64,000 bases of DNA, from assembly GCF_947500765.1 (NCBI RefSeq), contig NZ_CANMTH010000003.1:186001-250000 (forward strand), given 5' to 3'. The notes under the pieces are model-generated. The model was not told the origin of the DNA. It did no database searches and was given only the letters and a program-made list of their open reading frames with translations. The stretch's first letter is position 1. Each line of letters begins with the position of its first letter. Origin of the DNA: an uncultured Formosa sp. Its GTDB lineage: Bacteria > Bacteroidota > Bacteroidia > Flavobacteriales > Flavobacteriaceae. Shown here piece by piece: positions 33,523-42,414 of this stretch. Made by a program: the position numbers and the translations under genes.

Positions 33523-34383
33523 ATGAATGGTTATAAAAACAAGTATTTACAATGCGTTGTTAAGTCTGCTTTGCTTACAACCATATGTTTACTGTTTTCT
33601 GCGTCTGCATTTTCTCATGGAGATTTATCTATACGTATAGAGAAAAAAACAGCAGAAATTTTAAAACATCCTACAAATCCCGAACTTTATTTTGAACGCG
33701 GATTGCTTTATCAGCAACATATAGAATATACTAAGGCTTACAACGATTATCTTAAATCTGAATCTCTTGGAAACACCAATAAAGCATTAAAATATAGAAT
33801 GGCTGAGCTTCAGTATTTAACTGAAGATTATAACAAAGCTTTAAAAGCCATTATTTCTTGTTTGGAAATTGATAAAACCGATGTAAAAACAAAGAAACTA
33901 GAGGCTCAAATATATTATCAATTAAAATCATATAAAAAAGCTTTAGAGGCTTACCGTTATGTGATGACACATATGACAGATATTCGTCCAGAAGATGTCT
34001 TAGAATACAGTGATATAATACTTGCAGAAGATAATAAAAACTATAGAGAAGCATTGACGGCGATTACAGCTGGTTTAACTAAACTCGGACCAAACACCTT
34101 ATCCCTTCAACTTAAAAAATTAGATTATTTAATAGCGTCTAATCAAACAGAAGATGTTATCAAACAGTATGATTATTTTATTCTTAAATACAAGAGGAAA
34201 GAGTTTTGGTATTACAAAAAAGCATTGTATTTAATACAAAATAATAACCCAGAGGCGGCTAATATTTCCTTGAAACTCGCAATAATTTCAATTGAACAAT
34301 TAGATACCAAGTTTAAGAATATGGATTCTATAATTGAATTAAAAAACCAAATAAAAACTTTAGAAAATTTATTACACAATTAA
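33523..34383 (+). CDS. Exported TPR protein
   Basis: This 286-aa protein has an N-terminal signal (SALLTTICLLFSASAFSHGD). About five TPR-like helical pairs follow: ELYFERGLLYQQHIEYTKAY, LKYRMAELQYLTEDYNKALK, KKLEAQIYYQLKSYKKALEA, EFWYYKKALYLIQNNNPEAA. It is probably periplasmic and a protein-binding partner. It is followed after 111 bp on the same strand by the imelysin/di-haem peroxidase gene, so a joint role in an envelope redox or metal process is possible. Confidence 0.75.
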   Translation: MNGYKNKYLQCVVKSALLTTICLLFSASAFSHGDLSIRIEKKTAEILKHPTNPELYFERGLLYQQHIEYTKAYNDYLKSESLGNTNKALKYRMAELQYLTEDYNKALKAIISCLEIDKTDVKTKKLEAQIYYQLKSYKKALEAYRYVMTHMTDIRPEDVLEYSDIILAEDNKNYREALTAITAGLTKLGPNTLSLQLKKLDYLIASNQTEDVIKQYDYFILKYKRKEFWYYKKALYLIQNNNPEAANISLKLAIISIEQLDTKFKNMDSIIELKNQIKTLENLLHN

Positions 34384-34494
34384 AAGTCATCATTAAAGTA
34401 CTTATTTTATGTTAGTGAGCGTGTATCTTGCTAATATTCTGTGAATGTCTGTTCTAAATCTGTTACTTTATTATGAAATAAATTCTAGTTAAGA

Positions 34495-36375
34495 ATGAAA
34501 AAAATAAGTCTTTTAATACTAACTGTAGCTGTTTGTTTTTTTATGTTGTCAGGAAGAAAGACAACTGTAACATATCGGGCTAATACTATTCCAACAGAAG
34601 TGAAATCTTGGTATACCGACCAGTTTTACATGTTTCAAAACGAAGTACACTTACTGGCAGATTTAGCAAATAAATCTACGTCTGTAAACAATTTTGAAGC
34701 CTTGAGGACACAGGTTAAGAAAACGAGATTAATCTATAAAAGCATAGAATTTATTTTTGATTATTATCAAACGCCTTATAACGGTACATTTATAAATGGA
34801 GCACCTTTGCCCAAAATAAGTGAGTATTTTGAGGAAGATAAAGTGATAGCTCCTTGTGGATTACAAGCTTTAGATGAAGCTGTTTTTGAAACAGCTTCTT
34901 TAAAAAATATAGCTCATATAAAGAACTTAGCAAACGGACTAAAAACCCGTGTAGATTTTATTACAAAAACACATCTGCCTATTCAATTAAAATCGAGTCA
35001 GATTATTGAATGTATGCGGTCTGGACTGGTTCGTGTCTTTACTTTAGGTGTTACAGGTTACGATACGCCAGGCTCTGTTAATGGTTTACAAGAAAGTTAC
35101 CAGAGTCTAAAAAGTATGGAGCAAACATTCTTGCTTTTTCAACATGGTTTATATCCAGAAGCTAAACCTAAGTTTAAAAGTATTAACAGACTTTTTAAGA
35201 AAGGAAAAAATATGCTAAACGGAAATACCAATTTTAATGATTTTGATAGAATGGTGTTTTTAAAAGAAGTGATAAATCCTTTATATGCTGAATTGTTAAA
35301 GTTTCAGAATTTAAATAATATCAAGCTAGAGCCTTATAAAAAGCATGCCCAAGATTATAGAGCAACAAATATATTCGATATCAATTTCCTGAACACTAAT
35401 TTCTTTTCAGAATTGGTGTACTTGCCTTTAGATAATCCTAAAACCATTGCATTAGGCAAAGTGTTGTTTAACGATCCGCAGCTTTCAAATAAGAGTATAA
35501 TGTCTTGTTTAACGTGTCATAATCCAAACAAAGCCTTTACAGATGGGCTACCAAAAAGTATGTCAAATAAAGCTGGGGTTTATGGGCAAAGAAACGCTCC
35601 CACCATTTTAAACGCAGGTTATTCTACACGTTATTTTCTAGACATGCGTGCTTTTAATCTTGAAAAACAAGTGATGCATGTTGTGGTTAATGATTTAGAA
35701 TTTAATACTGATTTTGAAACTATTATTAGAAAGTTAAATACAGACTCTAATTACGTAAACTTGTTTAAATTGGCTTATGGAGGTATAAGTAAAACTGCTA
35801 TTAACGAAAGATCTATAAGTAATGCACTCGCAGCTTATGTAAACTCTTTAAAATCGTTTAATAGTACGTTTGATGCATATGTAAGATATGAAAGCCAAGA
35901 GTATCCAGAAGATGCTAAACGTGGTTTTAATTTATTTATGGGAAAAGCAGCTTGTGGGAGTTGTCATTTTGCTCCGGTGTTTAACGGTACTATTCCGCCA
36001 TTTTATTTGGATTCTGAATCTGAGGTTCTTGGAATTACACAAGGATTTGATACTATTAACCCTAAGTTAGATACCGATTTAGGGCGAATGATTAATGGTC
36101 TTAGCGGAGATAATCAAACCTATTACAGAAATTCATTTAAAACGGTTACGGTTAGAAATATAGCGTTAACAGCACCATATATGCATAACGGATTGTTTGA
36201 AACTTTAGAAGATGTTTTAGAGTTTTATAATTTGGGGGGTGGTGCAGGTATGGGCTTAGATGTTAAAAATCAAACTTTGTCAGATGTGCCTCTTAATTTA
36301 TCAAAACAAGAGATTAAAGATATCATTGCTTTTATGGAAACGCTTACAGATATATCTGAGTATGTTGTTCAATAA
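34495..36375 (+). CDS. Imelysin-like / di-haem cytochrome c peroxidase (MauG family) fusion
   Basis: This is a 626-aa exported protein (signal MKKISLLILTVAVCFFMLSG). Residues ~35-310 are an all-helical domain of imelysin type. Residues ~320-615 are a CcpA/MauG domain with two c-type haem sites: CLTCH (C338, C341, H342) followed by NPNKAFTDGL, and CGSCH (C487, C490, H491). The APYMHNGLFETLEDVLEFYN segment near residue 575 is the usual C-terminal motif. Family enzymes reduce peroxide or oxidise a substrate in the periplasm. Imelysin domains occur in iron-regulated envelope proteins, suggesting a metal-related role. It follows the TPR gene and converges with an outer-membrane barrel gene. Confidence 0.85.
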   Translation: MKKISLLILTVAVCFFMLSGRKTTVTYRANTIPTEVKSWYTDQFYMFQNEVHLLADLANKSTSVNNFEALRTQVKKTRLIYKSIEFIFDYYQTPYNGTFINGAPLPKISEYFEEDKVIAPCGLQALDEAVFETASLKNIAHIKNLANGLKTRVDFITKTHLPIQLKSSQIIECMRSGLVRVFTLGVTGYDTPGSVNGLQESYQSLKSMEQTFLLFQHGLYPEAKPKFKSINRLFKKGKNMLNGNTNFNDFDRMVFLKEVINPLYAELLKFQNLNNIKLEPYKKHAQDYRATNIFDINFLNTNFFSELVYLPLDNPKTIALGKVLFNDPQLSNKSIMSCLTCHNPNKAFTDGLPKSMSNKAGVYGQRNAPTILNAGYSTRYFLDMRAFNLEKQVMHVVVNDLEFNTDFETIIRKLNTDSNYVNLFKLAYGGISKTAINERSISNALAAYVNSLKSFNSTFDAYVRYESQEYPEDAKRGFNLFMGKAACGSCHFAPVFNGTIPPFYLDSESEVLGITQGFDTINPKLDTDLGRMINGLSGDNQTYYRNSFKTVTVRNIALTAPYMHNGLFETLEDVLEFYNLGGGAGMGLDVKNQTLSDVPLNLSKQEIKDIIAFMETLTDISEYVVQ

Positions 36376-36408
36376 AAATTTACATCTATTAAATAGAGGT
36401 GATGTGTA

Positions 36409-37485
36409 TTATCTAAATTCTTTTTTCTTTATTCCAAATCTGTATTGCAATCCTGTTAATATAAAACGTTGCTGATCTGATAAGCTATATTCACCTCTAA
36501 GCATCCAGTTTTTATTAATTTGTAAATTAAATCCCATTTGGAAAGTGACTGTTTGTGCTAACTCTTTTTCTATCTGATAGTCTACTTTAGTAGAAAATAA
36601 ACCGCTATCATTCACTTTTTCTTCAATAGTTGTTAAGGCTTGATTTTGAGCTTGTAATTTAATCTTTTCAGCAGCACTAGTTCCAGGAGCATCTATAATT
36701 TCTTGATTACTAGCTATTTTTTCATCTACTGCATTATTAAAAGTAGCATCTAACTCAGGAAACACTTCATCTAGTCCTATAGATCCCGAATTTCCTTTTG
36801 CACCAACAAAGTTTCTATACATGGCTCCTGCGTATGGCGCGATATATAAATCTGGTGTTTTATTAGATAAACGAAAACGGTATCCCGTTCTAGCAGATAA
36901 GGTGGCATATCCCACTTGATTTTCTAATAACTCAGTATTTGTACGCGAATAGTTAAAATCTGTACTTAGGAAGTAATTATCCCAACCAAAAACTAAGGTG
37001 GTACCAATTCCATATGTTGTAGCATTAAATTCGACTTTAGAAGAAAATTCAGGTAATTGTAAAAGGATTTCTCCTGTAGCATCTTTCCATGTGGGTTGAA
37101 GCGCAACTTGTGTCCCTCCCGTTACAGATGAAAATAATGCATATACATTTATGAAAGGTAAAACCCAAGCATCAGCTCTAAAATTAACACCGTTTGTAGT
37201 AGCGCTTACTTTAGTGAAGTTTAGAGTTTCTACATTTAATACGTCTGAAAAATCTTTTCCACCGACTTCTAAACCAAATTCTGTAATGTCTAAATCCATA
37301 AACACATTCACATAATTTAGGTTTAACCCAAAAGGTAGTTGTAGCTGATTTGCCATACCGCGATCTGCTACTTTTTGTCCCCAAATAGGTAATACATATT
37401 TGTATGTAATAGAATCTTTTTCTTGTGAATAACTATGAGAAGCCAAACAGAATATTGTAAGTAAGAATAGTATAAGTTGTTTCAT
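36409..37485 (-). CDS. Outer-membrane beta-barrel protein
   Basis: This 358-aa protein has a signal peptide (ILFLLTIFCLASHSYSQ) and alternating aromatic/hydrophobic strands throughout (VNFRADAWVLPFINVYALFS, YFLSTDFNYSRTNTEL, ATLSARTGYRFRLSNKTPDL). It ends in QRFILTGLQYRFGIKKKEFR, whose LQYRF strand is typical of a closing barrel strand. An internal soluble insert lies around residues 250-310. It may be a porin or a surface protein. It converges on the peroxidase gene with 33 bp between stops. Confidence 0.7.
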   Translation of the reverse strand: MKQLILFLLTIFCLASHSYSQEKDSITYKYVLPIWGQKVADRGMANQLQLPFGLNLNYVNVFMDLDITEFGLEVGGKDFSDVLNVETLNFTKVSATTNGVNFRADAWVLPFINVYALFSSVTGGTQVALQPTWKDATGEILLQLPEFSSKVEFNATTYGIGTTLVFGWDNYFLSTDFNYSRTNTELLENQVGYATLSARTGYRFRLSNKTPDLYIAPYAGAMYRNFVGAKGNSGSIGLDEVFPELDATFNNAVDEKIASNQEIIDAPGTSAAEKIKLQAQNQALTTIEEKVNDSGLFSTKVDYQIEKELAQTVTFQMGFNLQINKNWMLRGEYSLSDQQRFILTGLQYRFGIKKKEFR

Positions 37486-37848
37486 GTTAAATGTAAAGTT
37501 GGTTTGTGTTTGACTTTAAATTAAATATAATTTTTGTTACTTAGTTACTATCAGTATTAAAAATTAGAAGGCCATTTCATGTGTTAAATTTTATTTAAAC
37601 TGATTAGGCTAATTTATATAACCTTTTTTTACAAACCAAGAAGCGTATTGTAAATATGTATAAATAGATGTGTTATTGTGGTAATTTGATAACAAATAAA
37701 TGTAAATAATTAATAATTATCTGTTTTTTGAGGTTTAGTTTGTTTTGTAATAGACTTAAGCTGTAGAAGCAGCGTGATTATGTGTTACAACATATTAGCG
37801 TTTAGCTTAATTATTAGTCTAGATGTTTAAAATTTATATAATGAAATG
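37486..37848. other. Gene-free stretch
   Basis: This is 363 bp between two - strand genes. It is very AT-rich (GATAACAAATAAATGTAAAT region), with no protein-like open frame. Presumably it carries the promoter of the barrel gene and the 3' end of DUF779. I see no clear motif. Confidence 0.6.
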
Positions 37849-38211
37849 CTAGGTGTTTTTTTTATTCAATATTTCATTTTCTTCATCAGTAAATAATCTA
37901 GAATGTATTAAAAATCGAAGTCCTAAAGGAATTTCTAAAGAAAAACTTGCGCCTCGACCTTTGGTAATATCGACCGTTAAATGGGTATGTTTCCAATATT
38001 CGAACTGATCTTGATTCATATAAAAATTGACGCCATGTAATTTTCCTAAAAGGATGTCACTTTCATCTAAATACATCTCATCTTTTTCTAATAGCATAGG
38101 GGCAGATCCATCGCAACATCCACCGCTTTGATGAAAAATTAATTCACCATATTTTGTTTTTAATTCTTCTAAAACAGTCGTTGCTGCTTCAGTTATTGTT
38201 ACTCTTTCCAT
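37849..38211 (-). CDS. DUF779 protein
   Basis: This 120-aa protein is counted from the ATG at 38211 (MERVTITEAATTVLEELKTK); the longer frame to 38268 would run through the hairpin. DUF779 signature: LIFHQSGGCCDGSAPMLL with the CC pair, DILLGKLHGVNFYMNQDQFE, YWKHTHLTVDITKGRGASFS and FSLEIPLGLRFLIHSRLF. DUF779 genes go with NAD-dependent (acet)aldehyde dehydrogenases, as here. The Cys pair suggests metal binding. The gene sits 80 bp after the dehydrogenase, separated by a terminator-like hairpin. Confidence 0.85.
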   Translation of the reverse strand: MERVTITEAATTVLEELKTKYGELIFHQSGGCCDGSAPMLLEKDEMYLDESDILLGKLHGVNFYMNQDQFEYWKHTHLTVDITKGRGASFSLEIPLGLRFLIHSRLFTDEENEILNKKNT

Positions 38212-38228
38212 AATTTCAAAAATTAAAA

Positions 38229-38261
38229 AGGCTACCATATTTTTAATTGATATGATAGCCT
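38229..38261 (-). terminator. Terminator/attenuator between aldehyde dehydrogenase and DUF779 genes
   Basis: A 12-bp stem (AGGCTACCATAT at 38229-38240 with ATATGATAGCCT at 38250-38261, one mismatch). On the minus strand a T-rich stretch follows at once, and the DUF779 ATG (38211) comes 17 nt after the hairpin. It could limit read-through from the dehydrogenase gene. Confidence 0.65.
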
Positions 38262-38290
38262 CGTTCACTATTAACCAACAATTATTACTA

Positions 38291-39790
38291 TTAAAAGAAC
38301 CCTAATTTATTTTTATCGTAAGAGATCAACATGTTTTTGGTTTGACGATAATAATTCAGCATCATCACGTGGTTTTCTCTTCCAAATCCAGATTTTTTAT
38401 AGCCTCCAAACGGAGCATGTGCAGGGTACGCATGGTAGCAATTTACCCAAACACGCCCCGCTTTTATAGCTCTTGGAATTTGGTATAATTGGTGTGCATC
38501 GCGTGTCCAAACACCTGCACCAAGTCCGTACATTGTATCGTTTGCAATTTCTAAAGCTTCAGCTTCATCTTTAAATTTGGTTACACATACAACAGGACCG
38601 AAAATTTCTTCTTGAAACACACGCATTTTATTATGACCTTCGAATATGGTGGGTTTTATATAGAATCCGTTAGCTAAATTTCCTTCTAATTTATTGGCTT
38701 CTCCACCAACGAGTACTTTTGCACCTTCATCTTTTCCAATTTTAAAGTAAGATTGTATTTTTTCATATTGATCGTTAGAGGCTTGTGCTCCAACCATAGT
38801 ATTAATATTGTAAGGATCTCCTTGAATAATGGCTTCTGTTCTGGCAACTACGCGTTCCATAAAGGCGTCGTAAATATCTTCTTGCACTAAAATCCTAGAA
38901 GGGCAGGTACAAACTTCTCCTTTATTAAAAGCGAATAACACAGCGCCTTCAATGGCTTTGTCTAAATAGGCATCGTCTGCATCCATAACCGAATTAAAGA
39001 AAATATTAGGCGATTTCCCTCCTAATTCCATGGTCACCGGATTTAAATTTTTAGAAGCATATTGCATAATTAATTGTCCGGTAGTGGTTTCTCCAGTAAA
39101 AGCTACTTTATCTACTTTAGGACTAGACGCTAATGGTTTTCCTGCTTCCGGACCAAATCCATGAACTATGTTTACTACTCCTGGAGGAAATACATCTGCA
39201 ATTTTTTCCATTAAAAAAGATGCCGATGCTGGTGTTTGTTCTGCTGGTTTTAATACCACACAGTTTCCTGTAACTAGGGCAGGAGGTAATTTCCAAGAGA
39301 GCATTAATAGAGGAAAATTCCAAGGGATAATTTGTCCGACCACGCCTAAAGGCTCCTTAATATTCATGGATAATGTATGTTGGTCTAATTCTGTAGCGCC
39401 ACCTTCTTCCGAACGTATGCAAGCTGCAAAATACCGCCAATGGTCTACTGCTAAAGGAATATCTGCATTTAAGGTTTCCCGTATAGGTTTTCCATTGTCG
39501 CAAGTTTCAATCAGCGCAAATGTTTCAAGATTTTCTTCAATAATATCTGCTACTTTATTAAGTAAAGAAGCGCGTTCTGCAGCCGATGTGTTTTCCCAAC
39601 CTTGTTTTGCCGCGTTAGCAGCATCTAAGGCTAATTCAATATCTTCTTTTTGTGAACGTGGATATTTTGAAATAAAACTATTATCTATAGGTGAGGTGTT
39701 ATCGAAATATTGTCCACCTATGGGGGCTATAAATTTTCCATTAATGTAATTGTCATATTTCTCTTTAAATTCTGGCTTAGAATAATTCAT
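38291..39790 (-). CDS. Aldehyde dehydrogenase (acetaldehyde/glycolaldehyde type)
   Basis: This is a 499-aa NAD(P)-dependent aldehyde dehydrogenase. Key motifs are [20 protein letters not shown] (with the Asn of the oxyanion site), [25 protein letters not shown] (the glycine loop of the cofactor site), [14 protein letters not shown] with the general-base Glu, and [18 protein letters not shown] with the catalytic Cys near residue 300. It resembles the ExaC/AldB class, which oxidises small aldehydes to acids. DUF779 follows, and a divergent AraC regulator (39954) is probably its activator. Confidence 0.9.
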   Translation of the reverse strand: MNYSKPEFKEKYDNYINGKFIAPIGGQYFDNTSPIDNSFISKYPRSQKEDIELALDAANAAKQGWENTSAAERASLLNKVADIIEENLETFALIETCDNGKPIRETLNADIPLAVDHWRYFAACIRSEEGGATELDQHTLSMNIKEPLGVVGQIIPWNFPLLMLSWKLPPALVTGNCVVLKPAEQTPASASFLMEKIADVFPPGVVNIVHGFGPEAGKPLASSPKVDKVAFTGETTTGQLIMQYASKNLNPVTMELGGKSPNIFFNSVMDADDAYLDKAIEGAVLFAFNKGEVCTCPSRILVQEDIYDAFMERVVARTEAIIQGDPYNINTMVGAQASNDQYEKIQSYFKIGKDEGAKVLVGGEANKLEGNLANGFYIKPTIFEGHNKMRVFQEEIFGPVVCVTKFKDEAEALEIANDTMYGLGAGVWTRDAHQLYQIPRAIKAGRVWVNCYHAYPAHAPFGGYKKSGFGRENHVMMLNYYRQTKNMLISYDKNKLGFF

Positions 39791-39953
39791 GTAAAATAGT
39801 GTTAAATTATTAATTCTGTAATTTTTCGATTTAATAAATGTGTTATATTTATTTATTGTAAAGTTATTTTATCAAATATGAATTAACTTGAACGTATTTA
39901 TCATAATTTAGAACATATCTATTGTTTCCTTATTTTGAATAACCATTTATAGC

Positions 39954-40880
39954 ATGAAACACATGAAATCCATTTTAGATCAGCATACACACATTAGAAA
40001 ACTCACGACTTTAGTAGAGAATAGGACAACGTATAGTGCCGATTATGCTGAGTTAAATATTTATGAAACTCATACTTATGCAGAAAAAGTGTCTCTAACA
40101 TTTAACTTTCCAATTATAGCAAGTATGCTTACAGGAAAGAAAATTATGCATATTGATGGCTTTGAAGCTTTTGATTTCATCCCAGGAGAATCTGTAGTTA
40201 TGCCAAAAAATAAAGAAATGTTAATTGATTTTCCACTTGCCACAAAACAAGAGCCAACACAATGTTTAGCCTTAGGAATAGATACGTTTAAAATAGATGA
40301 AGTTGTCGAAAAATTTAATCAGCAAGTTGCTATTGAAAATGAAAATGGCAATTGGAAATTAGACGATACCTCATCGCATTTAATAAATAATACAGATGTA
40401 AATCATTTAATTGAACGCCTAACATATACGTTTACTAATAATAACAAATCTAAAGATGTATTATTAGATTTAATGATACAAGAGTTAATTATTCGGTTAT
40501 TACAAACTAAAGCAAAGTCGTTAATAATTAACGATCCGAATCAAATTTTTAATGATACTAGAATGGGAACTGTTATTAAATACATTAAAAATAATTTAAC
40601 AAATAAAGATATTACTGTCGATGTACTCGCAAAAATAGCATACATGAGTACCTCTCATTTTCATAAACAATTTAAAAATACCTTAGGTATTTCTCCTATA
40701 GATTACATTAATTCTGAGAAGATTAAATTTTCTAAAAAACTTATTAAAGCCTCTAAAGATTTTAGAATGTCTGAAATTGCTTTTAAGTCTGGTTTTAATA
40801 ATACTAGTTATTTTAACAGACAGTTTAAAAAGATGGAATTAATGACGCCTCAGCAATTTAAAAAATCTATAAGTACTTAA
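39954..40880 (+). CDS. AraC-type regulator beside the aldehyde dehydrogenase
   Basis: This is a 308-aa protein. The N-terminal half (FNFPIIASMLTGKKIMHIDG, FIPGESVVMPKNKEMLIDFP) is the cupin-like AraC_N domain of the YqhC class, often a sensor for aldehydes. The C-terminal ~100 residues are the double HTH: IKNNLTNKDITVDVLAKIAY, STSHFHKQFKNTLGISPIDY, then MSEIAFKSGFNNTSYFNRQF. YqhC in E. coli activates an aldehyde reductase, and this gene is divergent from the aldehyde dehydrogenase across a 163-bp gap, so it is probably that gene's regulator. Confidence 0.85.
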   Translation: MKHMKSILDQHTHIRKLTTLVENRTTYSADYAELNIYETHTYAEKVSLTFNFPIIASMLTGKKIMHIDGFEAFDFIPGESVVMPKNKEMLIDFPLATKQEPTQCLALGIDTFKIDEVVEKFNQQVAIENENGNWKLDDTSSHLINNTDVNHLIERLTYTFTNNNKSKDVLLDLMIQELIIRLLQTKAKSLIINDPNQIFNDTRMGTVIKYIKNNLTNKDITVDVLAKIAYMSTSHFHKQFKNTLGISPIDYINSEKIKFSKKLIKASKDFRMSEIAFKSGFNNTSYFNRQFKKMELMTPQQFKKSIST

Positions 40881-40962
40881 ATTGTAATAGAAAAACTACA
40901 AAGCATTTATGTTTTATTTGTTATTTTTAAAATAGTAAAATGTAATGTGTTAGTTTGTGCTT

Positions 40963-41364
40963 ATGAAAGAAAAAATAAAAGTCCTTACAATAATTCATTT
41001 GGCCTTAAGTGTAGGGTTAATTATAGTATATATGGTTTTAGGAGATGTAAAAGCATTAACCAGTTTTAGTTTTAAGGCTGTAAATGCTGCAACTGTAATT
41101 TTCTTAATTATCCCTATAATGTCTGTTTTTTTGAGTGAATATATATTCAATTCTCAGATAAAACGTATAGACATAAAATTGAAATTAGAAGAGAAAATGG
41201 GAGCTTATCAAACAGCATCAATTACTCGATGGGCCATACTTGAAGGTTCTGCTTTCTTATTAGTGTTTATGAAAAAAGATTTTATGATTTTTGGAATATT
41301 GATTATTCTCTATTTTATTTTAATAAGACCTACAGAAGATCGTATTAAAATGGATTTGTCTTAA
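40963..41364 (+). CDS. Small integral membrane protein
   Basis: This 133-aa protein is counted from the ATG at 40963; a GTG two codons upstream would also be possible. About four hydrophobic helices: VLTIIHLALSVGLIIVYMVL, AATVIFLIIPIMSVFLSEYI, WAILEGSAFLLVFM and FMIFGILIILYFILI. A short basic loop (KRIDIKLKLEEKMG) and an RPTEDRI tail follow. Family not recognised; the layout resembles flavobacterial membrane proteins of unknown role. It lies 82 bp after the AraC gene on the same strand. Confidence 0.65.
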   Translation: MKEKIKVLTIIHLALSVGLIIVYMVLGDVKALTSFSFKAVNAATVIFLIIPIMSVFLSEYIFNSQIKRIDIKLKLEEKMGAYQTASITRWAILEGSAFLLVFMKKDFMIFGILIILYFILIRPTEDRIKMDLS

Positions 41365-41811
41365 TTGATTTTCTGGCTAATATTCTAAAAATGTCTAAGT
41401 ACAGAAACTTCTGAACGCGATAAAACGATGCTAACAAAATTAGTCAATCTAATAGATTCCGATATAAAAGTTAATAGGTTTTACGGATAAGGTTTATAAT
41501 ATGTTTTATGTTCGTGTTGAATTCAAAAAAGACTTCAATTGAATACAAGTAACTTAAAAATGATATGGGCAATTATTGATATTGCTATAACATTAGTTAT
41601 TGGATGCTGTACCTATTATGAAGAATCTTTAATAGGGTTTCCTGATGGTTACTTGTTACCTACCAAATTCGATACTTTTATATATTATAGTGTTTGTGAT
41701 CTACTTATTGGTTAATTCTTATTTTTATGAAAACTTAGAACATGGCCAAGGCGGATAATTGATGTTGTTCCTTGTTTTTAAAATTCAAAATACTGAAATA
41801 TATACTTTATA
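41365..41811. other. Gap of 447 bp with possible gene fragments
   Basis: There is no convincing intact gene. One frame around 41395-41490 reads STETSERDKTMLTKLVNLID then SDIKVNRFYG*, with no start. An ATG at 41560 opens a 51-aa frame to 41715 (MIWAIIDIAITLVIGCCTYY, then EESLIGFPDGYLLPTKF), which begins like a membrane or lipoprotein segment. These may be gene remnants or a small membrane peptide; I cannot decide. Confidence 0.4.
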
Positions 41812-42303
41812 ATGAATAATTGTATTAAACACATTCAAAATCAGGTTTATAACGACCTTGGCTTGTCTATTTCAGACTATAATACGGATGTTGAAAGTAA
41901 AGCTTATAGTGCTTGCCAATTTAGACTTAACGGCCGCAACATTATTAGCAGACATGCCAAAATTACACCTAAAAAAGTCGGACAGTTTGTGACCTTTTGG
42001 AAACGTAATAAAAACGGGATTACAGTACCTTTTAATGAAAGTGATACCATAGACTTTTTTACCGTTAGCGTGAGTTATGGAGCATATTTTGGACAATTTG
42101 TGTTTCCGAAATCAGTTTTGATAGCACAAGGTATTTTATCTACAAAAGATAGAGATGGTAAGCGGGCTTTTAGAGTTTATCCAGAATGGGATGTCCCACA
42201 AAGTAAACAGGCTATAAAAACACAACAGTGGCAATTAGATTTTTTTTACCAAATTCATGATGAGACAGATTATAAAAGCGCATCAGATTTATACACTATA
42301 TAA
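41812..42303 (+). CDS. MepB-like family protein
   Basis: This 163-aa protein matches the MepB family by its pattern: SKAYSACQFRLNGRNIISRH, AKITPKKVGQFVTFWKRNKN, the ESDTIDFFTVSV segment, then GQFVFPKSVLIAQGIL, GKRAFRVYPEWDVP and a late ALKTQ-like WQLDFFYQI end. In Staphylococcus mepB lies with the MepA efflux pump but has no known function itself. It is cytosolic. It is convergent with the S9 peptidase gene across an imperfect terminator. Confidence 0.8.
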   Translation: MNNCIKHIQNQVYNDLGLSISDYNTDVESKAYSACQFRLNGRNIISRHAKITPKKVGQFVTFWKRNKNGITVPFNESDTIDFFTVSVSYGAYFGQFVFPKSVLIAQGILSTKDRDGKRAFRVYPEWDVPQSKQAIKTQQWQLDFFYQIHDETDYKSASDLYTI

Positions 42304-42338
42304 AGCGGGATTGTAATGTTTACTTCCAAATTAAAAAC

Positions 42339-42383
42339 ATAAAAGCTACCACTTTACAATTGATGTAAAATTGATAGCTTTTA
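42339..42383. terminator. Bidirectional terminator between MepB and S9 peptidase genes
   Basis: A long imperfect stem (ATAAAAGCTACCACTTTACA at 42339-42358 with 42364-42383) with A/T runs at both ends lies between two convergent stops. Confidence 0.7.
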
Positions 42384-42414
42384 TAATGTACTATGATAGG
42401 TTATTTAAATTGGA

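Noticed and set aside
39168..39749. 193-aa open frame antisense to the aldehyde dehydrogenase
   Set aside because: It is a shadow of a well-conserved gene, with no recognisable motif and no promoter.
41560..41715. 51-aa open frame as a definite small gene
   Set aside because: No family, promoter or conserved feature seen; kept only as a note within the gap entry.
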